DNA of 64,000 bases from Rapana venosa (Eukaryota; Mollusca; Gastropoda; Neogastropoda; Muricidae). Shown piece by piece: positions 19,673 to 32,700 of this stretch. The number at the start of each line of letters is the position of its first letter. The first letter of the stretch is position 1. The notes under the pieces are model-generated. The model worked only from the letters and a program-made list of their open reading frames with translations, was not told where the DNA came from and did not search any database. The stretch lies in contig CM054145.1 in NCBI GenBank assembly GCA_028751875.1, forward strand, positions 11,377,020 through 11,441,019. The letters run 5' to 3'. Position numbers and translations under genes: made by a program.

Positions 19673-20830
19673 ATGCCAGCCAGCAAGAGGAGGAACAGAC
19701 GGAGGGAAGCAGACCCAGCCCCTCTACTCAGTGATGAGTCCCAGCCAGCTCAACACACCTTGCACAAGCTACGGCCCCAGAAGCTGAAGCCAAGGAACAG
19801 ATGGAGGGAAGCAACTGACTCATCCTGTCTATCCAGTGACGAGGATTTCCAGCCTGCTCCACTCCCCCTGCACTCTCTCCGGCCCCAGAAGCTGCCCAAG
19901 TTTTCCGACAACAAGGACGATGAGGGCTTCATCAGGGAAGCCCAGTTGCTGCTGAAGCTGCCGCCCGTGACGAACGCAACGGCCGCTGGGTGCACTTGAG
20001 GGCCGAGCACGACAAGAAATTCTCTCCAAGCATGCTGAGGAGGTAGACACACCCCAGAAAATCTTCAGCATCCTTCAGCAACACTGGAGGGAACAGCAGG
20101 GCTCCACGACATTGGCAACAGCATTCTTTAAGAGGCAGCAGGGCCTTGCCGAGAGTGTCAGGGATTATGCTTCTGCCTTGAGATTTCTGTGGTAGCAAAG
20201 CTAACACAACTAAAGCTGGCACCCTGTCACCAGGCATGCTCTGTGACGCTTTCATAGACGGGCTCCATCAAGCTTCCCTATGGAGAGACATGAAGCGCTT
20301 CCTGAGGGAGAAGCCCAAGTCTACTTTCCAAGACGCTGTCACTGAGGCTCAACGCTGGTTGAGGGAGGATGGAGGCACGGACGTAACCACGGAGCAGCAT
20401 ACAGCCATGCTCTACACCGCCTAGAGGCCCAGATCGCCACACTGATGTCAGAGAACGCCGCCATAAGGCAGGGAAATGCTGCCATAAGGCAGAGCAGCAA
20501 GGACAACCTCACCAAGCCTCAGCACGTATCAACATGCCCCCGGTCCAGAACTGCCTGCCCCCGTCACCTCAGAGCAGCAACCGGTGGAGAGGCAGTGACC
20601 TGCAGGGCCCACGCCGTGTCCTGATCTGCTGGTGGTGCTGAAGCCCAGGCCACCGCGAGGCAGACTCCCGCGCCAAGCAAGCCTACCAACGGGAAACCAA
20701 CACCTGCCAGCAGCCACGCCAGACCCAGGGAAAATTAAAAAAAAACCGTTGCCAACATCAGCCAGGCAAGGGGGAAGGAGAGGCAGGAAGAGGTCCAGGC
20801 TAGCTGGAACATGCCCGACAGCCACCATCA
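19673..20830 (+). pseudogene. Decayed gag of a Ty3/gypsy-like LTR retrotransposon
   Basis: An ATG-led frame (19673-19999, 108 codons, rich in Arg, Gln and Pro) is followed after a frameshift by a second frame to 20424 with gag-like features: ESVRDYASALRFL, then AFIDGLHQASLWRDMKRFL and KSTFQDAVTEAQRWL, the helical pattern of retrotransposon capsid regions. At 20627-20668, in the frame of the first ORF, a CCHC zinc-knuckle spacing is visible: C-W-W-C, four positions including an in-frame stop, H, four residues, then Ser where the last Cys is expected. The knuckle is therefore doubly broken. No protease, RT or integrase follows because array 2 begins at 20837. The family call rests on gag pattern and LTR context only. 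Confidence 0.72.
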
Positions 20831-20836
20831 CCATCA

Positions 20837-23800
20837 CCTTTTTTCCCTTTTCCTAACCTTTCCTTTCTCTCACTTTCTTTCGCTTTCTTTCCCTTTCCTT
20901 CCCTCCTCTTTAATTACTTTTTATCCTTTCCTTTATTTCCCTTTTTGGCCACTTCCTTTTTTCCCTTTCCTTTCTATTCCTTGCTCATCCTTTCTTTCCC
21001 TTTTCCCCCCTCCCCTTCCCTATCAATCCCTTTCTTTTCCTTTCTTTTCCTTTTCATCCCTTCCTTTTCTTTCCCTTTCCTTTCATTCACCTTCCCTTTC
21101 TTTCCCTTTCCATCCCATTTCCTTTCTTTCCTTCCCCTTTCTTACACTCTCCTCTTTTATTCCTTCCGTTTCATTTCTTTCCCTTTCCTTAATTTTCCCA
21201 TTCTTTTGCCCTCCTTCTTTCACTTTCCTTCTCTTCAATTCCTATCCCAATTTTGTTGTCCTTTCCTTTCTTTCCATTTCCTTTCTTCCCTTTTCCTTCC
21301 CATTACTTTATTTTCCTTTCTTTCCTATTCCTTCCCTTTCCTTTTTTAACCTTTCCTTCCCTTTGCTTGCTTTCCCTTTCCTTCTTTCCCTTCCCTTTCT
21401 TTCCCTTTCTTTCCCTTTTCTTTCTTTTCCTTTCCTTTATTTCCCCATCCTTCCCTTTCCCTTTATTTCCCTTTCCTTTCATTTCCTTTCCATTCCTTTC
21501 ATTCATTTTCCTTCCCTTCTCTTTTTCTCCCTTTCCTTCCCTTTTCTTTCTTTTTTCCTTTCCTTTCTTTCCCTTCCTTACGTTTCCTTTCTTTTCCTTC
21601 CCTTTCTTTTTCCACTATCTTTCCCTTTCCACTTTTTCCTTTTCCTTCACTTTTCTTTCTTTCCCTTTTCTTCCCTTCCTTTCCCTTTCCATTTCTTTCT
21701 TTCTCTTTTCTTCCCATTCCTTTCTTTCCCTTTCTTTTCCTTTCTTTCCCTTTCCTTTCCCATCCTTTCTTTCACTCTTCCTCCCTTTGCTTTCTTTTCC
21801 TTTCCTTCCCTTTCCTTTCTTTCCATTTCCTTTACTTTCTTTCCCTTTTCTTCACCTTTCCTTTCTTTCCTTGTCCTTCCTTATCCTTTCATATCCTTTC
21901 TGTCGCTTCCCGTTCGTACATTCTCCTTCTCTTCCAATTCTGTCTCTTTCCTTCCTGTCTTTCCCTTTCCTCCCTTTTCCCTTTTTTGCTCTCTTTTCCC
22001 TTCTTTTTCCTTCTCTTTCCTTCACTTTTTCCTTTATATTCCTTTCTTTCCCTTTCCTTTCTTTTCTTCCCCCTTTCCTTTTCTTTCTTTCGATCTCCTT
22101 CCTATTCCTTCCGTTTCTTTCCTTTTCGTCCCCTTCCTTTTCTTTCCATTTATTCCATTTTCTTTCGTCCCCTTTCCATTTCTTTATTTTTTTCCCTTTC
22201 CTTTCTGTTCTCTTTTTTTCCCCTTCCTTTGCTTTTCTTTCTTTTCCTTTTCTTTCTTGCCCTGTACTTCCACTTCCCCTCCTTTTGGATTTTCCTTTCC
22301 TTTCTTTCCCTTTCCTTCCCTTTCTTTTCGTTCATTTTCCTTCCCATCCCTTTCTCATCCTTTCCTTCCCTTTCCTTTCTTTCCCTTTCCTTTCTTTTCG
22401 TTTACTTCCTTTTCCTGACTTTCCTCCTTCTTACCTTTCCTTTCCTTCGTATCCCTTCCTTTTCCTTTCTTCCCCTTTCCTTCCCTTTACTTTCTTTCCC
22501 TTGCCTTTTCTTCCTTCCCTTTCTTTCACTTTGCTTCCCCTTTTCTTGCTTTTCCTTTTCTTTCTTTTCCTGCCTTTCCTCTTCTTTTCCTTTATTTCCC
22601 TTTCCTTTCTTTCCCTTTCCTTCCCTTTCCTTTCGTTTACTTTCCTTTCCTTCCCTTTCTCTCCCTGTTCTTGCCTTTCCTTTCCTTTCTTTCCCTTTTC
22701 TTTCCTTTCCTTTCTTTCCTTACCTTTACTTTCCTTTCCTTCCCTTTCTTTTCAATCCCTTCCTTTTCCTTTCTTTCCCTTTCCTTCACTTTCCTTTTGT
22801 TTACTTTCTTTGCCTTTCCTTCGCTTTCTTTTCTTTTCCTTTCCTTTCTTTCTCTTTCTTTCCACTGTCTTTCTTACCTATTCCTTCCCTTTCCTTTGTT
22901 TCCCTTCTTTTCTTTCCCTTCGTTCCCTTTCCTGCCCTTCTCTTTCTTTCACTTTACATCTCTTTTCTTTCTTTCACATCCATTATTTACCTTTCCTTCT
23001 CTTTGCTTTCTTTCCCTTTCGTTTCAATCCTTTTTCTTCCCTTTCTCTTCTATCCTTTTCCTTCCCTTTTTTCCCTTTACTTCCCTTTCCTTTCATTCTC
23101 TCTTCTTTCTTTTCCTTTCTTTCCCTTTTCGTTACCTTACTTTCTTTCCCTTTCCTTCCTCTTCCTGTTTTGCCCTTTCTTTACCTTTCCTGTCCCTTTC
23201 CCCCCTTTTTTCCTTTCCTTTTCTTTCCTTTCTTTCACTTCCCTTTGGATTTCATTCTTTCACTTTATTTCCCTTTCCTTTCTTTCCCTTTCCTTCCCTT
23301 TCATTACATTCCCTTTTCTTTCTTTCTCTTCCCTTTCCTTTGATAAATTCCCTTTCTTTCCCTCTAATTTCTTTCCCTTTCTATTCCTCTTTTCGTCCAT
23401 TCCCTTTCTTTACCTTTCCTTTCCCCTTCCTTTCTTTCCCTTTCCTTCCCTTTCTTTTCCCTTTTTTCTTGCCCTTTTACATTCCTCTGCATCCATATTT
23501 CCCCTTCTTTCCAGTTCCTTTCCTTCCTCTCTATCCCTTTCCTTTCCTTTTCGTTCCTTTCCTTTCCTTCCCTTCCCCTTCCTTCCCTTACCTCCCTTTC
23601 TTTCACTTTCGTTTTGGTTCCTTTCCTTCCAAGTACACTTCTCTTCCTTTCTTACCCTTTCCTTCCCCTTCCCTTTTCCCCATCCCTTTCTTTCCCTTTC
23701 CCTTCTTTCACACCCTTCCATTTCCTTTTTCTGTTTTCTTTTCTTTCCTTTCCTTATTTCACTTTGCTTCCCCTTCCCCTTCTTTCCCTTTCCTTCCTTT

Positions 23801-26557
23801 TTTCCTTACCCTTTCTTTTCTTTTCCTTTCTTCTACTTCCCTTCTTTCACCTTTCACCTTCGTTCCTTTTCTTTTCCTTTTCTCTGTTTTCTTCCCCTTC
23901 CTTTCTTTCCCTTTTCTTCCATATTCCTTCTTTTACTCTCCTTTTCTTTCTTTCCATTTCCCTCCTCTTTCCCTTACCTTCCCCTTCCCTGTCTTTCTGT
24001 CGTTCACTTTCCTCTTTTCCCTTTCTGTCCCTTCCATTCCTTTTCCTTTCTTTCCCGTTCATTTTCTTTACTTTCTTATACTTTCATTCCCCTTCTTTAC
24101 CCTTCCCCTTCTTTCCCTTTCCTTCTCTGTCTTTTCATTCTCTTTCCTTCCCTTTCCTTACTTTTCTTTCCCTCGATTGTCCTTTCTTTTCTGCCCCTTC
24201 CCTTTCCATTCCTTTGTTTCCCATTGCTTACCTTTCTGTTCTTTTACATGTTTCCTTCCCCTTCTGTTTCCTTGTCTTTCTTTTCTTTCCGTTTCCATCC
24301 CTTTCTTTTCTTCCCCTTTCCTTCACTTTCCATTCTTTTCTCTTTCTTTCTTTCCTTTCTTTCTTTCTTTCCTTTCCTTTCTCTTTCTTTCCATCACCAT
24401 TCTGCTCCTTTTACTTTCCTTTCTTCCTTATTCCCTTCCTTCGTTTATTTTCCTTTCCTCTCTTTCCTTTTCTTCTCTTTTGGTTCCTTTTCTTTTTTTC
24501 TCTATTCTTCCCTTTTCCTTTCCTTCCCTTTCTTTCCCTTTTCTTCCCTTTCCTTCCCTTTCCTTCCCTTTCCTTTCCTTCCCTTTCCTTTCTTTCCCTT
24601 TCCTTTCTTTCTCTTTCCTTCACCTTACTTTCTTTTCCTTTTCTTTGTTTTCCTTTTTTTCCTTTCGTTTCTTTTCTTCTCTTTTCTTTCCCTCCCTTTC
24701 TTCCCCTTTTCTTCCATTTTCTTTCCCTTCTCTTCCATTCCCCACTTTCCTTTTTTCTTCCCCTTTCCATTATCCCCTATTTTTCCCTTTTGTTCTCTTT
24801 CTTTTTGTTCACGTTCTTTGCCTTTCCTTCCAATTTCTTTCTTTACCTTTCCTTCTATTGCCTTTCTTTCCCTTTCTTTCTTTTCATTTCTTTCCCTTTC
24901 CTTCCATTTCCTGTCTTTCCCTCTCCTTTCCTTTTCGTTTCGTTTCTTTTATTTCCTTTTCCTTCCCTTTCCCTTCTTTCCCTCCCTTTCCTTCCCCTGC
25001 TTGTTGTTTTCCTGTCCTTCCCTATGCTTTCTTTCCTTTTACTTCCCTTTCCTTACTTTCCCTTTTCTTCCCTTCCTTTTCTTTCTCTTTCTTCCCCCTT
25101 CCTTTTCTTTTCTTTACCTTCCCTTTTCTTTCATTTCCTTTTTTCCCTCGCCTTTCTTACACTCTCCTTCTCTTCCAATTCCTTCCCTTTCCTCTCTTTC
25201 CCTTTCCTACCTTTTCCACTTCTTTCCTCTTTTTTCCCTTTCTCCTCCCTTTCCTTCCTTTTCATTTTCTCTCTTCCCTTTCTTTCCCTTTCCTTTCTTT
25301 TCTTCCCTTTTACTTCCCTTTACTGTCTTTCCCTTTCCTTCTCCCTTCCTTCCCTTTCCTTTATTTTCTTGCCCTGTCCCTCCCTTTACTTTCTTTCCCT
25401 TTCTTGCCTATTCCTTCCTTTCTTCCCTTCCGTTCTTTTCCATTTCCCCTTTTTTCTTTCCATTTCAATCACGTACTTTCTTTCCCTTTCCTTCCTTTTA
25501 CTTTTCTTTCTTTCCCTTTCCTTCTTTTTTCTTTCTTGTCGTTTCCTTTCTTTCTGTCCTTCCCTTCCCTCGTTTCCCTTTCTCTCCCTTTCCTTTCTTT
25601 TCCTTTCTTTTCTTTTCCTGTCCTTTCTTTTCATTTACTTTTCTCTTCTTTACCTTTCCTTTCACTTCCTTCCCTCTCCTTCACATCCCATCCTTTTCCT
25701 TTCTTTCCCTTTCTCTTCCTTTCCTTTCTTTCCCTTTCTTTCCCTTTCTTTTCTATTCCTTTCCCTTTTTTTCTTTCCCTCTCTTTTCCTTTCTTTCTCC
25801 TTCCTTCCCTTTCCTTTCAATTTACTTCCCTTTCCTTTCTTACACGTTCATTCCCTTTCAAGTCTCTACATTTCCTTCCTTTTACTTTCTTTCCCATTCC
25901 TTCTCCTTCTTACCCTTCCCTTTGATTTCTCTTGATTTCTTTCCTTTTCTTTTCCTTTCTTTCCCTTTTGTTTCATTCTCTCTTTTCCCCGTTCCTTTCT
26001 TTCCATTTTCATCCTCTTTCTTTCTTTTCCTTTCCTTCCTATTCCTTTCTCGCCCCTTTTTGCTCTTTCCTTTTCCCTTTTGTTCCCTTTCCTTTCATGT
26101 CATTTCTTTCCCTTTCCTTCTCTTTGTTTTCGTTCCCTTTCCTTCCCCTTCCTTTTTTCCCCTTTCCATTCCTTTCCACTCATTTTCTTTCTTTCCTTCC
26201 CTGTTCTTACACTCTCCTTCTCTTCCAATTCCTTCCGTTTCCTTTCCTTCCCTTTCCTTTCTTTTCCCTTTTTTTTACTTTCCTTTCCCTTCTTTTCTTT
26301 CCTTGTCTTTCCACTTTTTCCCTTTCTTTTCTTTGTTTTCTTCCCCTATCCTTCACTTTACTTTTTTCCCTTTTTTCCTATTCCTTCTCTTTTCTTTTCT
26401 TCTCTTTCCGTTCTTTACCATTCCTTCCCTTTCCTTTCTTCCCCTTTCCATCCCTTTACTTTCTTGCCCTGTCCTTCCTTTTCCTTCCCTTTCTTTCACT
26501 TTCCTTCCATTTTCTCTTTTTTCCCTTAACTCTTTCCCTGTCTTACTGTCTTTCCTT
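20837..26557 (+). repeat. Polypyrimidine satellite array 2 (about 5.7 kb)
   Basis: Same C/T block composition and polarity as array 1. The marker CTTACACTCTCC recurs at 21141, 25156 and 26206, with a variant at 21916 (TACATTCTCCTTCTC). The marker CACGTTCATTCCC occurs near 25843. The copies at 25156 and 26206 share CTTCTCTTCCAATTCCTTCC and are 1050 bp apart. A short pure TTTC run lies near 24340-24385. Confidence 0.95.
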
Positions 26558-26790
26558 CGGATGAGACTATAAACCGAGGCCCCGCGTGCGAACGCATGCA
26601 GAACATCTTGCGCACACGTTAAATCCTGTTCCGCTGTTCGAAAGAGTAGGCCATTGTGTGCCGGTGGGAACAGATGACAAAATTTTAAAAACCGCATACA
26701 CACGCATAAATTTTTTAAAATTCACCCGAGCTCTTTGATTTGTTGCTTTACAAAATTCAGCGCTATATAAATTCTATACATTATTATCAT

Positions 26791-26825
<35 letters not shown>

Positions 26826-26827
26826 TA
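26558..26827 (+). mobile_element. 5'-truncated SINE (CGGATGAGAC / AGCGCTATATAAATT family)
   Basis: The + strand reads TTCGGATGAGACTATAAACC, then CTCTTTGATTTGTTGCTTTA and AGCGCTATATAAATTC, and ends in an ATT/AGT trinucleotide tail (26781-26824). These segments match the central and 3' parts of the full-length SINE at 46733-47256. The tRNA-like head is missing. The element is bounded on both sides by polypyrimidine satellite, suggesting insertion into a pre-existing array. Confidence 0.8.
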
Positions 26828-28997
26828 TTTTCCTTTCTTTTCTATCCCTTTCTTACCTTCCTTCCCTTTTCTTTCTTTCCCCTTCTGTACCTTCCTTTCT
26901 TTTTCTTCCCTTTCATTCCCATCCCTTCCTTTTCCTTTATGTTCCCTTTCTCTTTCTTGCCTTTCTCTCCCTTACTTTTCCTTTTACCCGCTCTTTCTCT
27001 TTCTTTTCTTTCCCTTTCATTCCCTTTGTTTCCATCTCCTTTCCTTTCATTTTTTTCTTCCCTTTCCTTCAATTTACTTTCCTGTAATTTTTTTCACATT
27101 CATTCCCTTTCCATCTTTAATTTTCCTTCCCTTTACTTTATTTCCCTGTCCTTCCCTTTCTTTCCATTTCCTATCCTTTCCTTTCTCTCACTTTCTTTCC
27201 CTTTCTTTCTCTGTCCTTCCCTTCCTTTTTATTCCCTCTTTTTCTTTTTCATTTCTTTTCCTTTTCGTCCCCTTTCTTTCCCTTGCCTACTTATTCTTTT
27301 CTCACCCTTTTTTTCCCTCTCCATCCCTTTCCTTTATTTTCCTCCCCTTTCTTACACTCTCCTCTTTCAAGTCCTTCCTTTTCCTATCCTTTCTTCCCTT
27401 TCCTTCCTTTTCCCATTCTTTTGCTCTTCTTTCCCTTATTTCCCATTCCATCTCTTTCCTTCTTATTCCTTTTCCCCCTTTCCTTTCTTTCCCTTTCCTT
27501 TCTTCCCCTTTCATTCTTTTGATTTTCTTTCCTCTTCCTTCCCTTTGCTCCCTTTTCTTTCTTTTCTATTCTTTCCCTTTCCTTCCCTTTCCTTTCTTCC
27601 CCTATCCATCCCTTTACTTTCTTTTCCTTTCCTTCCCTTTCTTTCTCTTCCCTTCCCTTTCCTTTCTTTTTCTTTCCTTTCTTTCCCTGTCCTCCCCTTG
27701 CCCTTCTTTCCCTTTATTTCCTTTTCCGTTTTTCCTTTCGTTTACTTTCCTTTAATTCTTTTTCTCTCCCTGTCCTTCCCTTTCCTTTCCTTTCTTTCCC
27801 TTTCCTTACCTTTCCTTTTTCTTACCTTTCCTTTCCTCTCCTCTACTTCTTTTCCACCCCTTCTTTTTCCTGTCCATTCCCTTCTTTCCATTTCGTTTCC
27901 TATTCCTTTTCTTTGCCGTTCCTTTCTTTCCTTTTCCTTCCCTTTCATTTCTTTCCTTTTCCTTTCCGTCATAACCATTTCCTTTCCTTTCTTTCTCTTT
28001 CTTTCCCTTTCATTCCCTTTCTTTTCTTTCTCTTTCCTTTTTCTTTCTTTCCCTGTCCCTTTCCATCCTTTCTTTTAGTCTCCTTTCCTTTGCTTTCTTC
28101 CCCTTTTCTTTTCTTTCGTTTTCTTTCCTGTCCTTTGGTTTATTTCCCTCTTTTCCTTCCTTTCCTACCCATTCTTTCCATTTCCTTTCTTTCGTCTTCC
28201 TTCCTTTTACTTTCTTTCTTTCCATTTCCCTCTTCGTCTCCGTACTTCCACTTCCTTCCATTTCCCTTTCTTTCCCTTCCCTTCCCTTTCCTTTCCTTAA
28301 CTCTCCTTTTGTTTTCTCTTTTTCTTTCCCTCACTTTCTGTTTCTTGTTCCTTTCCTTTCCTTTCTTTTCCTTTCCTTTACTTCTCTTTCATTCACATTA
28401 TTTCCCTTTCCTTTTTTTCACATTCATTCTCTTTCCTTTCTTTACCTTTCCTTCCTTTTGCTTCTTGTTCATTTCTTTACCTTTGTCGCCCTTTCCTTCC
28501 TTTTCCTTTCTCTCGCTTTCCTTTCCTTTCTTTACCTTTCCTTCACTTTATTTTCATTCCCTCTTCTTCCCATTTCTTTCTTTCCCTTTTTGTACCCTTT
28601 CTTTCCCTTTCCTTCCTTTTCCTTTCTCACCTTTTCTTTACCTTTCCTTTTTCCTTTCTCCCCTTTTTCCATTTCCTTCTCTTTCCTTTCTTTCACTTCC
28701 CTTTTGTTTAATTTCTTTCACTTTCTTTCCATCCTTTCCTCCCCCTTTCCTCCCTTTCTCTCCATTCCTTTTCCTTTCACTCTTTCTTTTTCCTTTCCTT
28801 TCGTTCTCGTCCCTTTCCTTTTTATTTCTTTCCATTTCCTTCCCTTTCGTTTCTTTCCCTTTCAGTCCATCTTTTTCTGTCCTTTTCGTTCCTTCCCTTC
28901 CCTTTCTATTACTTTCCATTCTTTCCCTTTCCTTCCTTTTTTTCCTTTTCTTCCCTTTCTTTCCCTTTCTTTTCTTTCCCTTTTACTTTCCTTTGCT
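26828..28997 (+). repeat. Polypyrimidine satellite array 3 (about 2.2 kb)
   Basis: Same composition and polarity. It carries marker copies near 27094 (CACATTCATTCCC), 27351 (CTTACACTCTCC) and 28419 (CACATTCATTC). It is probably the continuation of array 2 beyond the inserted SINE. Confidence 0.95.
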
Positions 28998-29790
28998 TCT
29001 GTCACAACTCAGTCCCAGGTTTGAATCCCCACACCCCTTCATCACCCCACTTACACCTCTCCTCACTGCCATGGTGAAGGACTAGCTCCCTGGACAAGTA
29101 GAGGGGGTGTTTAAGGGGACTGACAGGAGGTCGTTTACCTTTATGCAACTGTTCCCTCTCCCCTCCTTCATTTTCCTTGGCATCCCTAGCTGCAGGCTAG
29201 GGTGTGCATAGGGACTATTAATAACCTCTCCTGCCCGTCCTTTGGTGGCACGTGAAGCACGTGCAAGGCGGAGTTTTACTGAAAACCGTGGTGGTATCTC
29301 GCTTGTGTTCAGGTAAGTGCAGATCTGCAAGCCTGTCTGAAATGCGACACTTTGTGCTCAGCAGCCAAAGTGGATAAGAGAAGAGGAATTCAACCTCCAG
29401 CAAAGATGAAGACCCCACACAAGCTGCCTAAGGTAGGTAATGTGTGGGCAAGGGTTTTAATTATTTTTTATCAGTTTAAACACTCGGAAGTGTCGAACAT
29501 TATTTGTTGAAGTATGAAAAAATCTTTGGTTACAGCGTTTTACCCACTCCACCAATTGGAGTTGGTTGGTGTAGCTCTGGGGTTTCAAACCACTGACTTC
29601 ACCACTTTGTTTTGTTTGTGCACAATAGTTTCTTCTATTGAACTCTGCCTTGGAGGTGGACGGGAGAGGGTAGATTTTTCCAAACATAGATTCTTTTTTT
29701 TATTTTTAGACTTATCATTTGAAACACACAAATCTGTTTCTTTATAGTTGTTCGGTTTGGGGCTGTCATGTTGGATCACGTTCTGTTGGG
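28998..29790. other. Non-satellite island with a B-box-like motif; possible truncated SINE
   Basis: Near its left end, GGTTTGAATCCCC (about 29014-29026) resembles the tRNA-type pol III B box (GGTTCRANNCC). No A box is visible because polypyrimidine sequence lies immediately upstream. A perfect inverted repeat GCACGTG-AAG-CACGTGC occupies 29248-29264. The rest (29420-29790) is AT-rich with no recognised motif. A 5'-truncated tRNA-derived SINE for roughly 28998-29430 is possible but unproven. No coding region is supported. Confidence 0.45.
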
Positions 29791-32700
29791 TCTTTCCCTT
29801 TCTTTTCCTGTTTTTCCTTCCATTTCCTATCCTTTGGTTTTTTTCATTTCCTTTCTTTTTCCTTCTCTTTTCTTTCTTTCCCTTTCCTCTCTTTTCTTTC
29901 CATTTCCGTCCTGTTCTCCTCCTTTCTCTTTCCTTCCTCTTCTTTCCCTTTCCTTCCCTTACCTTTCTTTCCCGTTCTTTTCCTTTCTGTTCTTTTCCTT
30001 TACTTTCACTTTTCTTTCCCTCCCTTCCCTTCTATTCAGTTTACTTCCCTTTTCCTTCTTTTACGTTCATTCCTTTTCCATTCTTTCCCTTTTCTTCCCT
30101 TTGTTTCCTTTTCTTTCCCTTTCCTTTCTCTCACTTTCTTTCCCTTTCTTTCCCATTTGATCTTTTTCTCTTTTCTTTCCTTCCCCTTTCGCCCCCTTCC
30201 TTTCTTTCCCTTTCCTCACTGTTCCTTTCTTTCCCTTTCCCTTTCGTTCCCTTTATCTCCTTTTCCTGTCCTTTCTCTTCCTTTACTTCCCATTCTTTTC
30301 TTTCCTTCTCTTCCCGTTCCCTGTCTTTCCTTTTCGATCCATTTTTCCTTTCCTTTCTTTCCCTCCCTTTTTTTTAACACACGCCTCTTCCAGTTCCTTC
30401 CCTTTCTTTTCTTTCCTTTTATTCTTTTTCCCCTTCTTTCATTCTCCTTACCCTTCTTTCCTTATCTTTTACTTTTCCTTTCCTTTCCGTTGCTTTCCCT
30501 TTCCTTCCCTTTACTTTTTCCTCTTTTTTTCTTTTCCTTTCCTTTCTTTCCCTTCCTTTTTCATTCCTTCCCTTTTCATTTTCCCCCTTCCATTCCTTTA
30601 TTTTCCGTTTCCTTCCTTTTCTTTCGTTTCATTTCCTTCTTTCCTTGTCCTTATTCTTTCCCTTATTTCCCTTTATTTCCCTTTCCTTTTTTCATTTCCT
30701 TCCCTTTCATTTTGTGCACTTTCGTCACTTTCATCTTTCCTCCTTTCCTTTTTCTATTTTCTTCTTCCTTTTCCTTTCCTTTCTTTTCAATACCTTCCCT
30801 TTCCCTGTTTTTCTTTTTCCTCCCTCCCTTTTCTTGCTTTCCATTTCATTCATTTTTTATTCCTCCCTTTCCTTTCCTTTTTCTCTTTCCCTTTCTTTCT
30901 CACGCCTTTGTTTCTCTGTTCCTTCCCTGTTCCTTCTTTCACTTTCCTTTCCTTATATTTCTTTCCCTTCCTTCCCTTCCCTTTCCTCCCTTTCTTGACT
31001 TTCTTTTCTTCTCCTTTCCTTTCCTCTTTTCTTGTTCTTCCCTTTCATTTAGCTTTTATATCGTTTTTTTTCACTTTCTTTCCCTTTCCTTTCTTTCCCT
31101 ACCTATCCTTTCATGTCTTTCCCTCTTCCTCCCTTTCCTTTTTTCCCTTTCCTGCCTTTCCATTTCTTTCCCTTTCCTGCCTTTCCATTTCTTTCCCTTT
31201 CCTTTTGTCCTTTCTCTCCCTTTTCGCTGCTTAACTTTCTTTCCCTTTCCTTGACTTCCATTCTTTCCATTTCCTTCCTTTTCTTTCTTTCCCTTTACTT
31301 CCCTTTTCTTTTTTTTCTTTCCCTTTTATGTCCCTTTCTTTCCATCTCTTTTCATTCTTTACCTTTTGTTTCTTTCCCTGACTTTGCCTCTCTTTCCCTT
31401 TTTTCCATTCCTTTCTTTCCCTTTCCTTTCCTTTCAACTTCTTTCCCTTTACTTCCCTTTCTTTCCCTTTCCTTACCTTTACTTTCCTTTCTTTTCCATC
31501 CCTTCCTTTCCTATTCGTCCTCTTTTCTTTCCTTTCCTTTCTTTCCCTTTTTTTCTTTTTCTTTCCCTTTTCTTCCCTCTCCCCTTCTTTCCTTTCCTTC
31601 CCTTCCTGTTCTTTCCCTTTTTTTGCCTTTCCTTTCAATCCCTTTCTTTCCTACTCCCCCTCTTTCCCTTTCAATCACCTTTCCCTTTTCTTTCCTTTCT
31701 TCCATTTTCTTCCCCTTCCTTTTCTTTCTTTTTTTCTTCCCTTTTTGTTGTTTTGTTTTCCTTTCATTTTTCTTTCCATTGCCCTCCCATTCCCCGTTTT
31801 CCCCTTTCCTTCTCTATTCCCTTTTTCCCCTTTTTTCTTTATTTTTCTTTCGTTCCCTTTCTTTCCCTTTCATTCCCTTTCCTTTCTTTCCCTTCCATTT
31901 CCTTGCCTTTTTGTCCTACTCTTTCCCTTTTCTTTCTTTCCCATCTTTCCCTTTTCCTCCCTTTCCCCATCTTTCCACTTTTCTCCTTCCCTTTCCTTTC
32001 TTTCATATTCATTCCTGTTCCTATCTTCCCCTTTCCTTCCTTTTTATTTTCTTTTCCTTTCCTTTCCTAACATTTCCTTCCCTTTCTTTCCCTTTTTGTC
32101 ACCTTCCTGTATTTCCCTTTCTTGTCTATTCCTTTCTCTTCCTTTCCTTTCTTTTCCTTTTCTCTTTCCTTTCCTTTCCGTCCCTTTCTTTCCCTTTCCT
32201 TCCTTGTATTTCTCTTCCCTGTATTTCCTATCCCTTTCCTTTTTTCCTATTCCTTTCACCGTACTTTTCTTTCTTTCCCTTTCCTTTTCTTTCTTTCCTT
32301 TCGATTTTCTTCCCTTTCCCATCTTTCCCCTTCTCTGTTCTTTCCTTTCCTTTCCTACTCTTTCTTTTCTTTTCATTTACTTTCTTTTCTTCCCCATTCT
32401 TTGAATTTCCATTCTTTGACTTTCCTCCCTTTTTTCCGTTTCCTTCCCTTTCTTTCCATTTCCTTTCCTTCCCTTCTACTTTCTTTCCAATTCTTTTCCT
32501 TTTTTCCCATTCCTTTCATTTCCTCTATTTCCCTTTCTTTCCCTTTTTGTTCCATTTCATTTCTTTCATTTCCTTCCCCGATTCCTTCTCCCCCTTTTCT
32601 TTCCTTCCTTTTCCTTTCTTTCGCTTTCCTTTCATTCCCTTTACTTCCCTCTTCCTTCGCATTCTTTTCTTTCATTTTTCAATCCTTTCCTTTCTTTCCT

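Noticed and set aside
19750..20255. Several minus-strand frames opposite the gag region
   Set aside because: GC-rich antisense shadows. The + strand shows the gag-like pattern and zinc-knuckle spacing downstream of an LTR-like block.
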